DNA of 64,000 nt from Novosphingobium capsulatum NBRC 12533 (GTDB lineage: Bacteria; Pseudomonadota; Alphaproteobacteria; Sphingomonadales; Sphingomonadaceae): assembly GCF_001598375.1 (NCBI RefSeq), contig NZ_BCYV01000004.1, forward strand, positions 86,270 through 150,269, given 5' to 3'. The notes under the pieces were generated by a model. It had not been told where the DNA came from. It did no database searches and worked only from the letters and a program-made list of their open reading frames with translations. Below are positions 43,810 through 53,515 of this stretch, piece after piece. Every line of letters begins with the position of its first letter. Within the stretch, counting starts at the first letter, position 1. The position numbers were made by a program, and so were the translations under genes.

Positions 43810-43946
43810 TGTGGCCCTTCCCTGGGAGGATGCCAAAAGCCGATGGCAAACTGTGCGGCTTTGCGCAAGACCCGTGCGCGGCTGCACATTTGCAACCTGC
43901 GCACGGGCATTTGCGCAAAACGGCGCTGGGGGCAGGGCGGGCGTGC

Positions 43947-44495
43947 TCAGCGCTTGAGACGGGCGGCCAGTTCGCTGGCCTTCGTCAGCGCCACGTCGGC
44001 CGCCTCGCGTGCGGCGTTGGCAGCCACTTCGGCCAGATCAGTCGCCTTCTTGCGTGCTTCGCCGGCACCCCCGGCCAGCTTGCCGCCGGCTTCGCTGCCG
44101 ATGTCTTCCAGCTTGTGCACGCCTTCGCGGCCGGCATCAGCCGCCTTGGCGGCATAGGCGAGGGCGATTTCTGCCGCGAGCGTCGCCAGCGTGCTGGCTT
44201 TCTTGCCGAGCCCTGCAGCGACCTGCTCGGCCGGTTCGGCCAAGCTGGCAAAGGTTGAGGCGGCAGTCGGCTTGCGGCTGCGCGTGGCAAGCTTGCCGAC
44301 GACCAGGCCAAGGGCGATGCCGCCGGCCAGCGCCGCCAAAGGATGCTGCTCCACCACCTGGCGCACGGTGCTGCCCACTTCCGCAGCCTTGGCGCGGGCC
44401 TGGGCCACGCGATCGCTCGCTTGGCTGCTAGTCTCGTCCTGCGCCGGCACTACCGGGGTCAGTTCGGGCGTCTGCTTCGTGTCGTCGCTCACCAT
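43947..44495 (-). CDS. YqjD/DUF883-like membrane-associated helical protein
   Basis: 182 aa, dominated by alanine/lysine/glutamate heptad-like helices. One hydrophobic segment (PLAALAGGIALGLVVGKLATR, about residues 50-70) follows a VRQVVEQHP lead-in that is typical of DUF883 anchors. The long alanine-rich C-terminal helix (ARKKATDLAEVAANAAREAAD) may be an amphipathic coil. E. coli YqjD anchors ribosomes to the membrane in stationary phase; that role is not proven here. Start ATG 44495 overlaps the preceding stop by seven bases. Confidence 0.7.
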   Translation of the reverse strand: MVSDDTKQTPELTPVVPAQDETSSQASDRVAQARAKAAEVGSTVRQVVEQHPLAALAGGIALGLVVGKLATRSRKPTAASTFASLAEPAEQVAAGLGKKASTLATLAAEIALAYAAKAADAGREGVHKLEDIGSEAGGKLAGGAGEARKKATDLAEVAANAAREAADVALTKASELAARLKR

Positions 44496-44836
44496 AATCC
44501 TCCAGTTTTGCGCCCCCACTTGCGATTTTCGCGTTTGCCGAACCATCCGCTCGGCCGCTTGTCCCACAGCCATTGGCCAAGGGCAGTCAGCGGCTCGCGC
44601 AAGGTCCAGCCTGCGAGCACCACCAGGGTAATGATCAGCGCCGGTGCGGTATCCTTGATCACCGTGCCGGCGCCGTCGATGGCTTCCACCATTTCGTCGA
44701 TCAGGCGATCACGCAGTCGCTGCCCCAGGGGGCGCGCGGCCAAGTCATCCTTGAGACCGACAAGTTCCGATCGCATGTCTTGCCAGGCCTGCGCGCGCGC
44801 CTGGGCGGCGGCCAGCAGGGTTTCCTCGGCGCTCAT
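44489..44836 (-). CDS. small membrane protein of unknown function (115 aa)
   Basis: One hydrophobic segment (TAPALIITLVVLAGWTL, about residues 64-80) with charged helices before and a basic tail (KRENRKWGRKTGGLW) after. No family recognised. It overlaps both neighbours: its ATG shares ATGA with the stop of the YqjE-like gene and its stop overlaps the next start, so it is made in step with them. It takes the position of yqjK in the E. coli yqjD-yqjE-yqjK order, but similarity to YqjK is not evident. Confidence 0.65.
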   Translation of the reverse strand: MSAEETLLAAAQARAQAWQDMRSELVGLKDDLAARPLGQRLRDRLIDEMVEAIDGAGTVIKDTAPALIITLVVLAGWTLREPLTALGQWLWDKRPSGWFGKRENRKWGRKTGGLW

Positions 44837-45246
44837 GCCGCTGTTTCCTGCATGGCGTTCTCCTGCTCTACGGCAGCAACCACTGCCGCTTCTGCCCGGG
44901 TGGGCTTACCCAGCACCGTATCGCGCGCATCGCGAAACGCGCGCACGGCGGCGCGGAAGCACAGGCCGCTGAGCAGCATGAGGCCCAAGCCGACCACGGC
45001 CAGCGCCCCCCATGCCGTCAACAGTGGCGCCAGCGCAATGAGCAGGCCCACCACGAGCGCCACCAGGGTCAAGCCGCCGAACGCGCCAGCCAAGAGCAGA
45101 TAGATGGCCACGCGTTTGCCCCGGCTCCAGCCAAAGCCAACGCGCGCCTTCTGATAGGCCATCTCGGCGCCGAGAACGGCTTCACCCTGGCGGAACAGCG
45201 CTTCGAGTCGCGCGGCCAGCGGCGTGGCCTCGCTGCTGTCAGGCAT
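44833..45246 (-). CDS. phage-holin-like (YqjE/DUF1469-type) membrane protein
   Basis: 137 aa. Two close hydrophobic segments (VAIYLLLAGAFGGLTLVALVVGLLIALAPLLTAWG and ALAVVGLGLMLLSGLCF) between charged helices match the YqjE/holin_3_6 family, which despite its name is chromosomal and not a phage lysis gene. ATG 45246 overlaps the stop of the upstream gene by eight bases; a GTG at 45261 is an alternative. Second gene of a four-gene overlapping run. Confidence 0.72.
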   Translation of the reverse strand: MPDSSEATPLAARLEALFRQGEAVLGAEMAYQKARVGFGWSRGKRVAIYLLLAGAFGGLTLVALVVGLLIALAPLLTAWGALAVVGLGLMLLSGLCFRAAVRAFRDARDTVLGKPTRAEAAVVAAVEQENAMQETAA

Positions 45247-45862
45247 CCGTGCTGTCGCCACCGCGGAACAGGCGGGCCAGCACGAAGCCGGTCACGGCCG
45301 CGATGCCAAGCGCGGTGGCCGGGCTCTTGCGCACGAAGGTCTTCACGTCTTCACCCAGTTCGGCAAAGTCCTTTGATGCGAGCTTGTCGGCGGTGTCTTC
45401 CACGCTCTTGCCAGCGGTGCGGGCATAGTCGCCATACTTGACGCCAAGCTTTTCATCGATTGCGTCGGCCGAACCGGCAATGGCCTTGCCCACGGCAGCC
45501 AGCGCTTCGCTGGCCTTGGCCTTGCCATCGTGCGCCAGATCGGCGCCCTTGTCCTTGGCCTGCGCGGCCAGAGCCTTGGCCTCGTCAGACCACTGCGCGG
45601 CGGTGTCGGTCGCCTTGTCCTTGTAGACCTGGCTCTTTTCCAGTGCCTCGGCCTTGAGCGTTTCGGCGCTGCTGCGTGCTTCGTCCACGGCCTGGGCAAA
45701 GCGGGTCTTGGCCTTTTCAGCCAGATCGCGTGCCGTGGCGGCCAGGTCGTGCGCCTTCACGTCGACGGCATCGGCCGCCTTGGTGCCGGCATCCACCAGA
45801 TCGGCGCCGGCATCCTTGATGGCAGCTTCGGTTTCGTTGGTTTCAGGTGCGGTGTCGGCCAT
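45239..45862 (-). CDS. DUF883/YqjD-like tail-anchored helical protein
   Basis: 207 aa. Most of the chain is alanine/lysine/aspartate-rich repeats (AKDKGADLAHDGKAKASEAL) of LEA or apolipoprotein character. It ends with KTFVRKSPATALGIAAVTGFVLARLFRGGD, the C-terminal anchor pattern of DUF883 proteins. ATG 45862 has AAAGGGAT upstream, the best ribosome binding site in this run, so it is the first gene. Likely a stress or stationary-phase membrane protein (inference). Confidence 0.78.
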   Translation of the reverse strand: MADTAPETNETEAAIKDAGADLVDAGTKAADAVDVKAHDLAATARDLAEKAKTRFAQAVDEARSSAETLKAEALEKSQVYKDKATDTAAQWSDEAKALAAQAKDKGADLAHDGKAKASEALAAVGKAIAGSADAIDEKLGVKYGDYARTAGKSVEDTADKLASKDFAELGEDVKTFVRKSPATALGIAAVTGFVLARLFRGGDSTDA

Positions 45863-46041
45863 GAGAATCCCTTTCTCTTTCGACAAATTCGTATGCCACA
45901 ATCGTATGCCCTGCATGGGCCATGGATCGGGCGGCGTTCAGGTGTTGCACTGCGGCATTATTTGCCGCTCTACGCCATCTTGCAAGCCAACGCCGCTTGC
46001 TTGCCAAGGTTCCACCCGATAGGAGCCCGGCAGGCCGGTGA

Positions 46042-47421
<1,380 letters not shown>

Positions 47422-47430
47422 TCCGGACAT

Positions 47431-47460
47431 AAAAAAACCCTCTCCCCGCCGGGGAGAGGG
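47431..47460 (+). terminator. terminator-like hairpin after eno
   Basis: AACCCTCTCCCC-GCC-GGGGAGAGGGTT forms a 12-bp stem ten bases after the eno stop. It is the first part of the repeat block and has an A tract before it but only a weak T tract after. Confidence 0.6.
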
Positions 47461-47568
47461 TTGGGTGAGGGGGTGTTGGAATGTCGTTCGGAACATTCCC
47501 TCCCCCAGCCCCTCCCCCAAGCGGGAGGGGAGTATAAAAGAAAACCCCTCCCGCAAGCGGTAGGGGAG
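47437..47568. repeat. cluster of three CTCCCC palindromic repeats
   Basis: One copy (47437-47476) and an inverted copy (47493-47532) face each other around GGAATGT-N8-ACATTCC; a third, partial copy (CCCCTCCCGCAAGCGGTAGG) ends at 47568. Same family as the copies around the DUF559 gene. Lies between convergent eno and ribH. Confidence 0.85.
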
Positions 47569-47611
47569 ATTGAGGAGCCTCCACCGCTTTGCGGGGAGGC
47601 GCCTCAGGCAA

Positions 47612-48034
47612 TCAGTCGCCCCACTTCTTCTTGAGATCGTATAGCGCCAGGGCCGCCTTGGCCGCTTCGCCGCCCTTGTCCTTCTGCGCCGGATCGGCGC
47701 GCACCAGGGCCTGGGCTTCGTTCTCGACTGTCAGGATGCCATTGCCGATCGGCAGGCCGTCCATGGTCAGCGCCATGATGCCGCGCGCGCTTTCACCCGC
47801 CACGATTTCAAAGTGATAGGTCTCGCCGCGGATCACCACGCCGATGGCGACATAGCCATCATAGCTGCCGTCCTGATCGGCCAGCGCAATCGCCGCCGGA
47901 ATTTCCAGCGCGCCGGGAACGGTGACGACATCGGCCTTGTGGCCGGCTGCCTTGAGCGCGGCGCGGGCGCCGGCGATGAGCTGGTCGTTGAGATGCGCGT
48001 AGAACCGGGCTTCAACGATGAGGAACTTGGCCAA
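47612..48034 (-). CDS. ribH: 6,7-dimethyl-8-ribityllumazine synthase
   Basis: Penultimate step of riboflavin synthesis, condensing the ribitylamino-uracil with dihydroxybutanone phosphate made by RibB. 140 aa. [17 protein letters not shown] (aromatic clamp), [14 protein letters not shown] and [19 protein letters not shown] are the family marks; the catalytic histidine is in TYHFE. Starts five bases after the ribB gene stop, so both are one unit. Confidence 0.95.
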   Translation of the reverse strand: MAKFLIVEARFYAHLNDQLIAGARAALKAAGHKADVVTVPGALEIPAAIALADQDGSYDGYVAIGVVIRGETYHFEIVAGESARGIMALTMDGLPIGNGILTVENEAQALVRADPAQKDKGGEAAKAALALYDLKKKWGD

Positions 48035-48039
48035 AAAAC

Positions 48040-49305
48040 TTACTCCGCTGGAATCGGGCGCTCGCCCACGATGTTGAGGCCATAGCCTTCGATCGCGATC
48101 GGCGTGTGGTGGGAATTGGACAGCAAGACCAGGTCGTGGATGCCAAGATCTGCCAGGATCTGGGCGCCGATACCATAGGCGCGCAGGTCCATGTCCTGGC
48201 CCGGCGTGGCGCCGCGCACGGGATCGCTGTCTGCGGTAGGGAACAGCAGCACGATCACGCCGGCCCCGGCGCGGCCGATTTCGGTCATCGCGCGCTGCAG
48301 GGTGCGCTTGCGCGCGCCGGCCCGCCCCAGCAGATCGTCAAAGGCCGAAAAGGCATGAACGCGCGCCAGCGTGGGCGTGCCGGGAATGACCTGGCCTTTC
48401 TGCAGGACCAGGCTTTCGGTGCCATCCACCTTGTTGCGATAGGTCAGCACGCGCCAGTCGCCGCCATAGTCTGACGTGAACGGCACTTCGGCCACCTTCT
48501 GCACCAGATGGTCATGTCGGCGGCGGTATTCGATGAGATCGCGGATCGTGCCGATCTTGAGGCCGTGGCGCCGGGCAAATGGAACGAGATCGTCCATTCT
48601 GGCCATGGTGCCATCGTCCTTCATGATCTCGCAGATCACACCCGAGGGGTTGAGCCCGGCCAGCCGCGAGATATCGACCGCCGCTTCGGTATGGCCGGTG
48701 CGCACCAGCACGCCGCCATCGCGCGCGATCAGCGGAAAGACATGGCCGGGCGTGACGATGTCATGGCGGCCCTTGGCCGGATCGATCGCCACGGTAACGG
48801 TGCGGGCGCGATCGTGCGCGGAAATGCCGGTGGTCACGCCTTCGCGCGCCTCGATCGAGACGGTGAACGCGGTTTCGTGGCGCGTGCCGTTGTTGCGGCT
48901 CATCAATTCGAGGCCAAGTTCCTCGACGCGCGCGCGGGTCAGCGTCAGGCAGATCAGCCCGCGCCCGTGGGTGGCCATGAAGTTGATTGCGTCGGGCGTG
49001 GCCATCTGGCCCGGGATAACCAGATCGCCTTCGTTTTCACGGTCTTCGTCATCCACCAGAATGAACATGCGCCCGTTGCGCGCTTCCTCGATAATCTCTT
49101 CGATCGGCACGATGGCGGGGCTGTCGTCGCCCTCGGTCAACACCCGCTCCAGCTTGGCCAGCGTGTCGGCAGTGGGATTCCAACTGGACGAGGTGCATTC
49201 GCGCAGGGTGTTGGCGTGCAGGCCGGCGGCGCGGGCAAGCCCTGCGCGCGACATGCCGCCTTCGGTCACCAGCTTGCGGACGCGTTCGATGAGTTCGTTT
49301 GACAT
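48040..49305 (-). CDS. ribB: HTH-RibB-RibX fusion: 3,4-dihydroxy-2-butanone 4-phosphate synthase
   Basis: 421 aa in three parts. Residues 1-56 form a helix-turn-helix of Cro/XRE type ([20 protein letters not shown]). Residues about 64-265 are RibB, with [11 protein letters not shown] (metal and substrate acids) and [25 protein letters not shown]. The last 150 residues are GTP-cyclohydrolase-II-like ([17 protein letters not shown]...[10 protein letters not shown]) but lack all three zinc cysteines and the RQEGRGIG motif, so they cannot be a working RibA; this fits the ribBX variant described in Proteobacteria. A separate RibA must exist elsewhere. Start ATG 49305, close to a cluster of dyads. 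Confidence 0.9.
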   Translation of the reverse strand: MSNELIERVRKLVTEGGMSRAGLARAAGLHANTLRECTSSSWNPTADTLAKLERVLTEGDDSPAIVPIEEIIEEARNGRMFILVDDEDRENEGDLVIPGQMATPDAINFMATHGRGLICLTLTRARVEELGLELMSRNNGTRHETAFTVSIEAREGVTTGISAHDRARTVTVAIDPAKGRHDIVTPGHVFPLIARDGGVLVRTGHTEAAVDISRLAGLNPSGVICEIMKDDGTMARMDDLVPFARRHGLKIGTIRDLIEYRRRHDHLVQKVAEVPFTSDYGGDWRVLTYRNKVDGTESLVLQKGQVIPGTPTLARVHAFSAFDDLLGRAGARKRTLQRAMTEIGRAGAGVIVLLFPTADSDPVRGATPGQDMDLRAYGIGAQILADLGIHDLVLLSNSHHTPIAIEGYGLNIVGERPIPAE

Positions 49306-49317
49306 GCACCCGCATTG

Positions 49318-49365
49318 TCACATCGAAATGTGATACGCAAGAGGGTGTATCACATTGCTGTGTGA
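49318..49365 (-). promoter_or_regulatory. TGTGATA-type dyad cluster before the ribB fusion gene
   Basis: Three overlapping inverted repeats: TCACAT-CGAA-ATGTGA (49318-49333), ATGTGATAC-N10-GTATCACAT (49328-49355) and TCACA-N6-TGTGA (49350-49365). They start 13 bases before the ribB ATG and are good candidates for the binding site of a Cro/XRE-type protein, perhaps the HTH domain of the gene itself. Confidence 0.6.
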
Positions 49366-49372
49366 GTATTGG

Positions 49373-49930
49373 TCAGCCTTGCGGCACGACCAGAACCGTG
49401 ATGGTGCTGGTGGCGTTGCCAACGATCTGGACGACATGGTCGCCCGGTTGCAGCGCGAAATCGATGATCTTGCGAATGCCGCTGCAATCCGGCCCATGCC
49501 CGTGCGCGGTGGTGGGCAGTGCAGCCCCGGCCGAGACCAGATCGACCCAGGCGGCGGAACTGAGTGCAACGCGATAGGTGCCCGCAGTGGTGACGTGCAG
49601 GGCAACCATTCCGCCGAAGGTGCCCGGAGCCGCAGGCTTTTGCGGCGGCAAGGCATAGTGCACTTCGGCCATGGGGTGCAGCGTCAGCGCTTCTGCTTCC
49701 CCCGGCGCAATCTTGGTCATGGCCAGGCCGGGGCGATCGGTGGCGCTTTCCAGCGTTGTCGCATTGCTCCACGCGGCAAAGGCCGGGAGCAGGGCGGCCG
49801 GCGTGGCGGGGCAGGCGGGCGCGCTGCTGGGCGCCATGGGCTGCGCGAACGCGCTGCCTGCCGACGAGGCGGCGAGGAGGGCCAGCGCCGAAGCGGCCAG
49901 GCGGCGGAATGAAAGGCTGGACGCGCGCAT
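49373..49930 (-). CDS. exported protein of unknown function (185 aa)
   Basis: Signal peptide (LSFRRLAASALALLAASSAGSAFA|Q) followed by a beta-rich domain. Recognisable pieces are HVTTAGTYRVALSSAAWVDL and the end HGHGPDCSGIRKIIDFALQPGDHVVQIVG, which look like a homologue-rich family of periplasmic proteins, but I cannot name it. The single CSG cysteine near residue 148 and histidines (HGHG) could bind metal. Start ATG 49930. Read toward the ribB gene, 67 bases from its start. Confidence 0.65.
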   Translation of the reverse strand: MRASSLSFRRLAASALALLAASSAGSAFAQPMAPSSAPACPATPAALLPAFAAWSNATTLESATDRPGLAMTKIAPGEAEALTLHPMAEVHYALPPQKPAAPGTFGGMVALHVTTAGTYRVALSSAAWVDLVSAGAALPTTAHGHGPDCSGIRKIIDFALQPGDHVVQIVGNATSTITVLVVPQG

Positions 49931-50098
49931 GAAGATCCTCGCTTATGATGATGTTTCTGCATGCATAGCATGCGGCAGACGGGGATGGCCATGGTGCCGC
50001 TTGCGGTCTTCGCGCGTTGTGGCCGCGCGGGCATATGGACAGCGCCTGGCGTGCGGCCCAAAGAGCGCCGGCGGCGTGGCGCGTGATGGAGACAACTG

Positions 50099-50731
50099 AT
50101 GGAGTTCGATTTTTCGCAGATGGCGGCGGGTGATCGCTACAAGCTGATGAGCGCCTCGGTCACGCCGCGGCCGATCGCGTGGGTGACCACGCGATCGGCC
50201 GCCGGGGCGGCCAATGCCGCGCCGTTCAGCTTCTTCAACATGGTCGCCGCCGATCCGCCCTTGCTGACGATCGGATTCCTGCGCCAGGCCGATGGCCGCC
50301 ACAAGGATACCCCGGCCAATATCCTGGAAACGAAGGAATTCGTTGTAAACCTTGTGTCAGAAGATGACGCGGAAGCGATGAACTTTACCTGCATCGATGC
50401 CCCGCCCGGATTTGACGAAGCGGCACACGCCGCCCTGTCGCTGGCGCCGTCGAGCGTGGTTGCGCCTGATCGCATCGCTACGGCCCCGGTATCGATGGAA
50501 TGCCGGCTCTATCAGGCGATCGAGGCGGGACAGAGCACGATCGTGCTGGGCGAAGTGGTGCGTTTCCATATCCAGGACCACTTCATCGACGCCGATCGTC
50601 TCTACGTCGATACCATGGCCATGGGGCTGATCGCGCGCATGCACGGGGCGTGGTACAGCCGCAGCGATACCTCGTTCCAGCTGACGCGGCCGCGCTATGC
50701 CGATTGGCTGGCAGAAAAGAATGACGATTGA
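50099..50731 (+). CDS. flavin reductase-like domain protein
   Basis: 210 aa. MSASVTPRPIAWVTTRSAAGAANAAPFSFFNMVAADPPLLTIGF is the N-terminal FMN-binding motif of the flavin-reductase-like family; the middle holds EFVVNLVSEDDAEAMNFT. Such proteins reduce FMN with NAD(P)H for partner oxygenases or act on their own. ATG 50099 has GGAGAC upstream. The TonB receptor follows on the same strand after 189 AT-rich bases, so joint transcription is unlikely. Confidence 0.88.
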   Translation: MEFDFSQMAAGDRYKLMSASVTPRPIAWVTTRSAAGAANAAPFSFFNMVAADPPLLTIGFLRQADGRHKDTPANILETKEFVVNLVSEDDAEAMNFTCIDAPPGFDEAAHAALSLAPSSVVAPDRIATAPVSMECRLYQAIEAGQSTIVLGEVVRFHIQDHFIDADRLYVDTMAMGLIARMHGAWYSRSDTSFQLTRPRYADWLAEKNDD

Positions 50732-50754
50732 TTGACGGGATTCGTGTGAAACTG

Positions 50755-50811
50755 TTGCAATGCGATGACCATTTCGCCGCATTGCAATATGCAACCAAGA
50801 TCGTTGCATAT
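50755..50811. promoter_or_regulatory. two perfect inverted repeats with TTGCA half-sites
   Basis: TTGCAATGCG-N13-CGCATTGCAA (50755-50787) and ATATGCAAC-N7-GTTGCATAT (50787-50811) follow each other without a gap in the AT-rich region before the TonB receptor gene. Four TTGCA-like half-sites result, as expected of a repressor or activator operator. Confidence 0.65.
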
Positions 50812-50847
50812 GTTTCTTTTGTATTCAAAAATATCACAATAAATCAA

Positions 50848-50888
50848 CGGTATATACCGAATAGCTGTAGCAAATCTGGCATATTTGC
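50848..50888. promoter_or_regulatory. 12-bp palindrome and a GCAAAT dyad close to the receptor start
   Basis: CGGTATATACCG (50848-50859) is a perfect palindrome. GCAAAT-N7-ATTTGC (50870-50888) is a third TTGC-like dyad, ending 32 bases before the receptor ATG and thus probably in the 5' untranslated region or promoter. Confidence 0.5.
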
Positions 50889-50920
50889 GCCTTATCCGGC
50901 CACGGTTTCAAGGAGGCAAT

Positions 50921-53416
50921 ATGACCGAACAAAAATACCGCCTGGCGGCCCACGCCAGCGCCACCGTGCTTGCCCTGGCAAGCTTGGGCCTGGCCGCGCC
51001 GGCGCTGGCCCAGTCCACCGGCAGCATGGACTTCGGCAACCAGATCGTGGTGACCGGCACGGCCCAGAAGGGCATCGTCGGCGTCGCCAATCCCGATACC
51101 AGCAAGGCCTCGGCCATTCTCAGCCAGGCCTGGATCGAACGGCAGACGCCCGGCCAGTCGATCAACGACATGATCAATTACCTGCCCGGCGTCAGCTTCC
51201 AGAACAACGATCCCTATGGCGGCAGCGGCGGCACGCTGATGATCCGCGGCTTTGATGCCACGCGCATTTCCGAAACCATCGATGGCGTGACGCTGAACGA
51301 TGATGGCAACTATGCGCTCTATTCGGGTGAGCTGCTCGATTCCGAAGTGATCGATCAGGTCGCGGTCAATTTCGGCACGACCGACGTCGATAGCCCGACC
51401 TCGTCGGCCTCAGGCTCGACCATCAACATCCGTTCGCACAAGCCGACCGAGGATTTCCACCTCAAGGCATCGGGCGCGATGGGCACCGACAATTACTATC
51501 GCGTGATGGGCATGGTCGATAGCGGCGCGATCGGGCCGGCTGGCACGCGCCTCTATGGCGAATACAGCCACTCGCACAACGATTCGCCGTTCAACAACTA
51601 TGGCAAGGTGCGGCGCGAACAGGCCAACGGCGGCATCTATCAACCGCTGGGCGCCAATGGCGATTTCCTGTCGCTGACCGGCACGTATGTCGGCACGGAA
51701 AACAACTTCTCGGGCTCGGTCCCGCTGTCGAACGTGCCGCTGACGGCCGACACCGGCGTCGGCTTCACCTATTTCCCGACGAGCTTCAAGAACGGCTATT
51801 ACCACTATGCGCCGTGCACCACGGCGGCGGCCAATGCCGGCACGGCCGACAATGCCAACACCTGCGGTTCGGCCTATGACTATCGCGTCAACCCGGCGCA
51901 GTTGCTCAACCTGCGCGGCAGCGCGCGCCTGACGCTGGCGCCAGGCCTGGTGTGGACGATCGACCCCAGCTATCAGTGGACCAAGGCCAATGGCGGCGGC
52001 ACGGTTGTGGCCTCGGAAGGCACCTCGGCCGGGATGACCGGCTATGTCAACGGCAGCTATTACCTGGGTGAGGATCTCAACGGCGACGGTGATACGCTGG
52101 ACAAGGTGCGCCTGCTGGCGCCCAGCCAGACGACCACGCACCGCATCGCGCTGACCACCTCGATACGTTATGACATCGACAGCCGCCAGGCCGTGCGTAT
52201 TGCCTATGCCTTTGCCCGCTCGGTCATTTCGCAGACCGGCGAACTCGGCATGCTCAACAGCGATGGCTCGCCGGTGCTGATCTCGCCGGTCAACGATCCG
52301 CTCGCCGATGGCGCGGGCAACGTGGTGGAAAAGCGTGACACCCGCTCGATCGCGTTGCTCAACCAGGTTTCGGCCGAATATCGCGGCAGCTTCATGGACA
52401 ACCGCCTGAAAGTGAATGCCGGCCTGCGCGCGCCGTTCATGCACCGCGACCTCACCAACGACTGCTTCACCCGCAGCAGCAGCGGCGGCGTAAGCTGCGT
52501 GTTCGGCGCATCGGCGGCAACCTATGCCGCGGCCAACCCCAGCGCGGTTTCGCCGCAACGCCGCACCTATAACTACAATGCCGTGCTGCCCAGCCTGGGC
52601 GTGACCTATGACCTGCCCAGCGCCGGCCAGATCTTCTTCAATTACTCCAAGGGCATGTCTGTTCCGCAGACGACCTCGCTCTATCAGTCGTTCTACTTTG
52701 CCAATGGCAGCAATGCCGGCCTGGTGGACCCGGAAAAGACCGACAACTTCGACCTTGGCTTCCGCCGTACCAGCGGCCCGCTCCAGGCGCAGGCAGACCT
52801 GTGGTACACCCACTTCACCAACCGTCTGGGCACGGCCTATCAGCCTGACGCCAACACCGCGATCTACACCAACCTGGGCACCGTCGATCGCTATGGCATC
52901 GATGCCAACGTGTCGTACCGCTTCACCTCGCACGTGAGCGGCTATGTCTTTGGCTCGTGGCTGCATTCGCGGATCAAGGACAATGTCGATTCGCCCACCG
53001 GCGAACTGGCAACCGCTGGCAAGTTCGAATCTGCCGTGCCGATCACCACGGTTGGTGCGCGCCTCTCGGGCAATTTCCAGCCCTTTACGCTGGGGGTTCA
53101 GGTCAAGCGCACCGGTCCGCGCTATGTCAACGACCAGAACACGCCCTATTACCTCGCGGGCACGACCACAGTGGCCTATGGCGCCAAGACGCCGTCCTAC
53201 ACCCTGGTCGATCTCGATGCGCGCGTGGCGCTGGGCGCGGTCGGTCTCAACGACCGGTCCTATCTCCAGCTCAACGTGACCAACCTGTTCAACCAGTATT
53301 ACGCGGGCGGGTTCTCGGGCACGTTCAACAACCAGGTAAGCTATACCGGTAGCTATACCAATGTGCAGATCGGTGCGCCGCGCGCGGCGATTGCCACGCT
53401 GGTTCTGGCTTACTGA
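50921..53416 (+). CDS. TonB-dependent outer-membrane receptor
   Basis: 831 aa. Signal peptide (HASATVLALASLGLAAPALAQ), TonB-box region NQIVVTGTAQKG, plug with INDMINYLPGVSFQNNDPYGGSGGTLMIRGFDATRISETIDGV, and a barrel with QLNVTNLFNQYY near the end and terminal VLAY. Cysteine pairs (PCTTA...TCGSAY and CFTRSSSGGVSCVFG) may form extracellular loop disulfides. ATG 50921 has AAGGAGGC, a near-perfect ribosome binding site. The dyads upstream suggest tight regulation; the substrate is unknown. Confidence 0.94.
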   Translation: MTEQKYRLAAHASATVLALASLGLAAPALAQSTGSMDFGNQIVVTGTAQKGIVGVANPDTSKASAILSQAWIERQTPGQSINDMINYLPGVSFQNNDPYGGSGGTLMIRGFDATRISETIDGVTLNDDGNYALYSGELLDSEVIDQVAVNFGTTDVDSPTSSASGSTINIRSHKPTEDFHLKASGAMGTDNYYRVMGMVDSGAIGPAGTRLYGEYSHSHNDSPFNNYGKVRREQANGGIYQPLGANGDFLSLTGTYVGTENNFSGSVPLSNVPLTADTGVGFTYFPTSFKNGYYHYAPCTTAAANAGTADNANTCGSAYDYRVNPAQLLNLRGSARLTLAPGLVWTIDPSYQWTKANGGGTVVASEGTSAGMTGYVNGSYYLGEDLNGDGDTLDKVRLLAPSQTTTHRIALTTSIRYDIDSRQAVRIAYAFARSVISQTGELGMLNSDGSPVLISPVNDPLADGAGNVVEKRDTRSIALLNQVSAEYRGSFMDNRLKVNAGLRAPFMHRDLTNDCFTRSSSGGVSCVFGASAATYAAANPSAVSPQRRTYNYNAVLPSLGVTYDLPSAGQIFFNYSKGMSVPQTTSLYQSFYFANGSNAGLVDPEKTDNFDLGFRRTSGPLQAQADLWYTHFTNRLGTAYQPDANTAIYTNLGTVDRYGIDANVSYRFTSHVSGYVFGSWLHSRIKDNVDSPTGELATAGKFESAVPITTVGARLSGNFQPFTLGVQVKRTGPRYVNDQNTPYYLAGTTTVAYGAKTPSYTLVDLDARVALGAVGLNDRSYLQLNVTNLFNQYYAGGFSGTFNNQVSYTGSYTNVQIGAPRAAIATLVLAY

Positions 53417-53438
53417 TCAGCCACGCGGCTGAAAAGGG

Positions 53439-53478
53439 AAGGGGTGGCGCGCCGGGGAGGGCACGCCACCCCTTTTTC
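53439..53478 (+). terminator. intrinsic terminator of the TonB receptor gene
   Basis: AAGGGGTGGCG and CGCCACCCCTT form a perfect 11-bp stem with a 14-base loop, then TTT, 22 bases after the stop. Confidence 0.9.
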
Positions 53479-53515
53479 CTTGCGTCTTTTCCGGCGCTTG
53501 GTCGTATCATGGGGT

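Noticed and set aside
43947..45246. Prophage or lysis cassette suggested by the holin-like gene
   Set aside because: The YqjE/holin_3_6 family is chromosomal and no phage structural, lysis or integrase gene is near.
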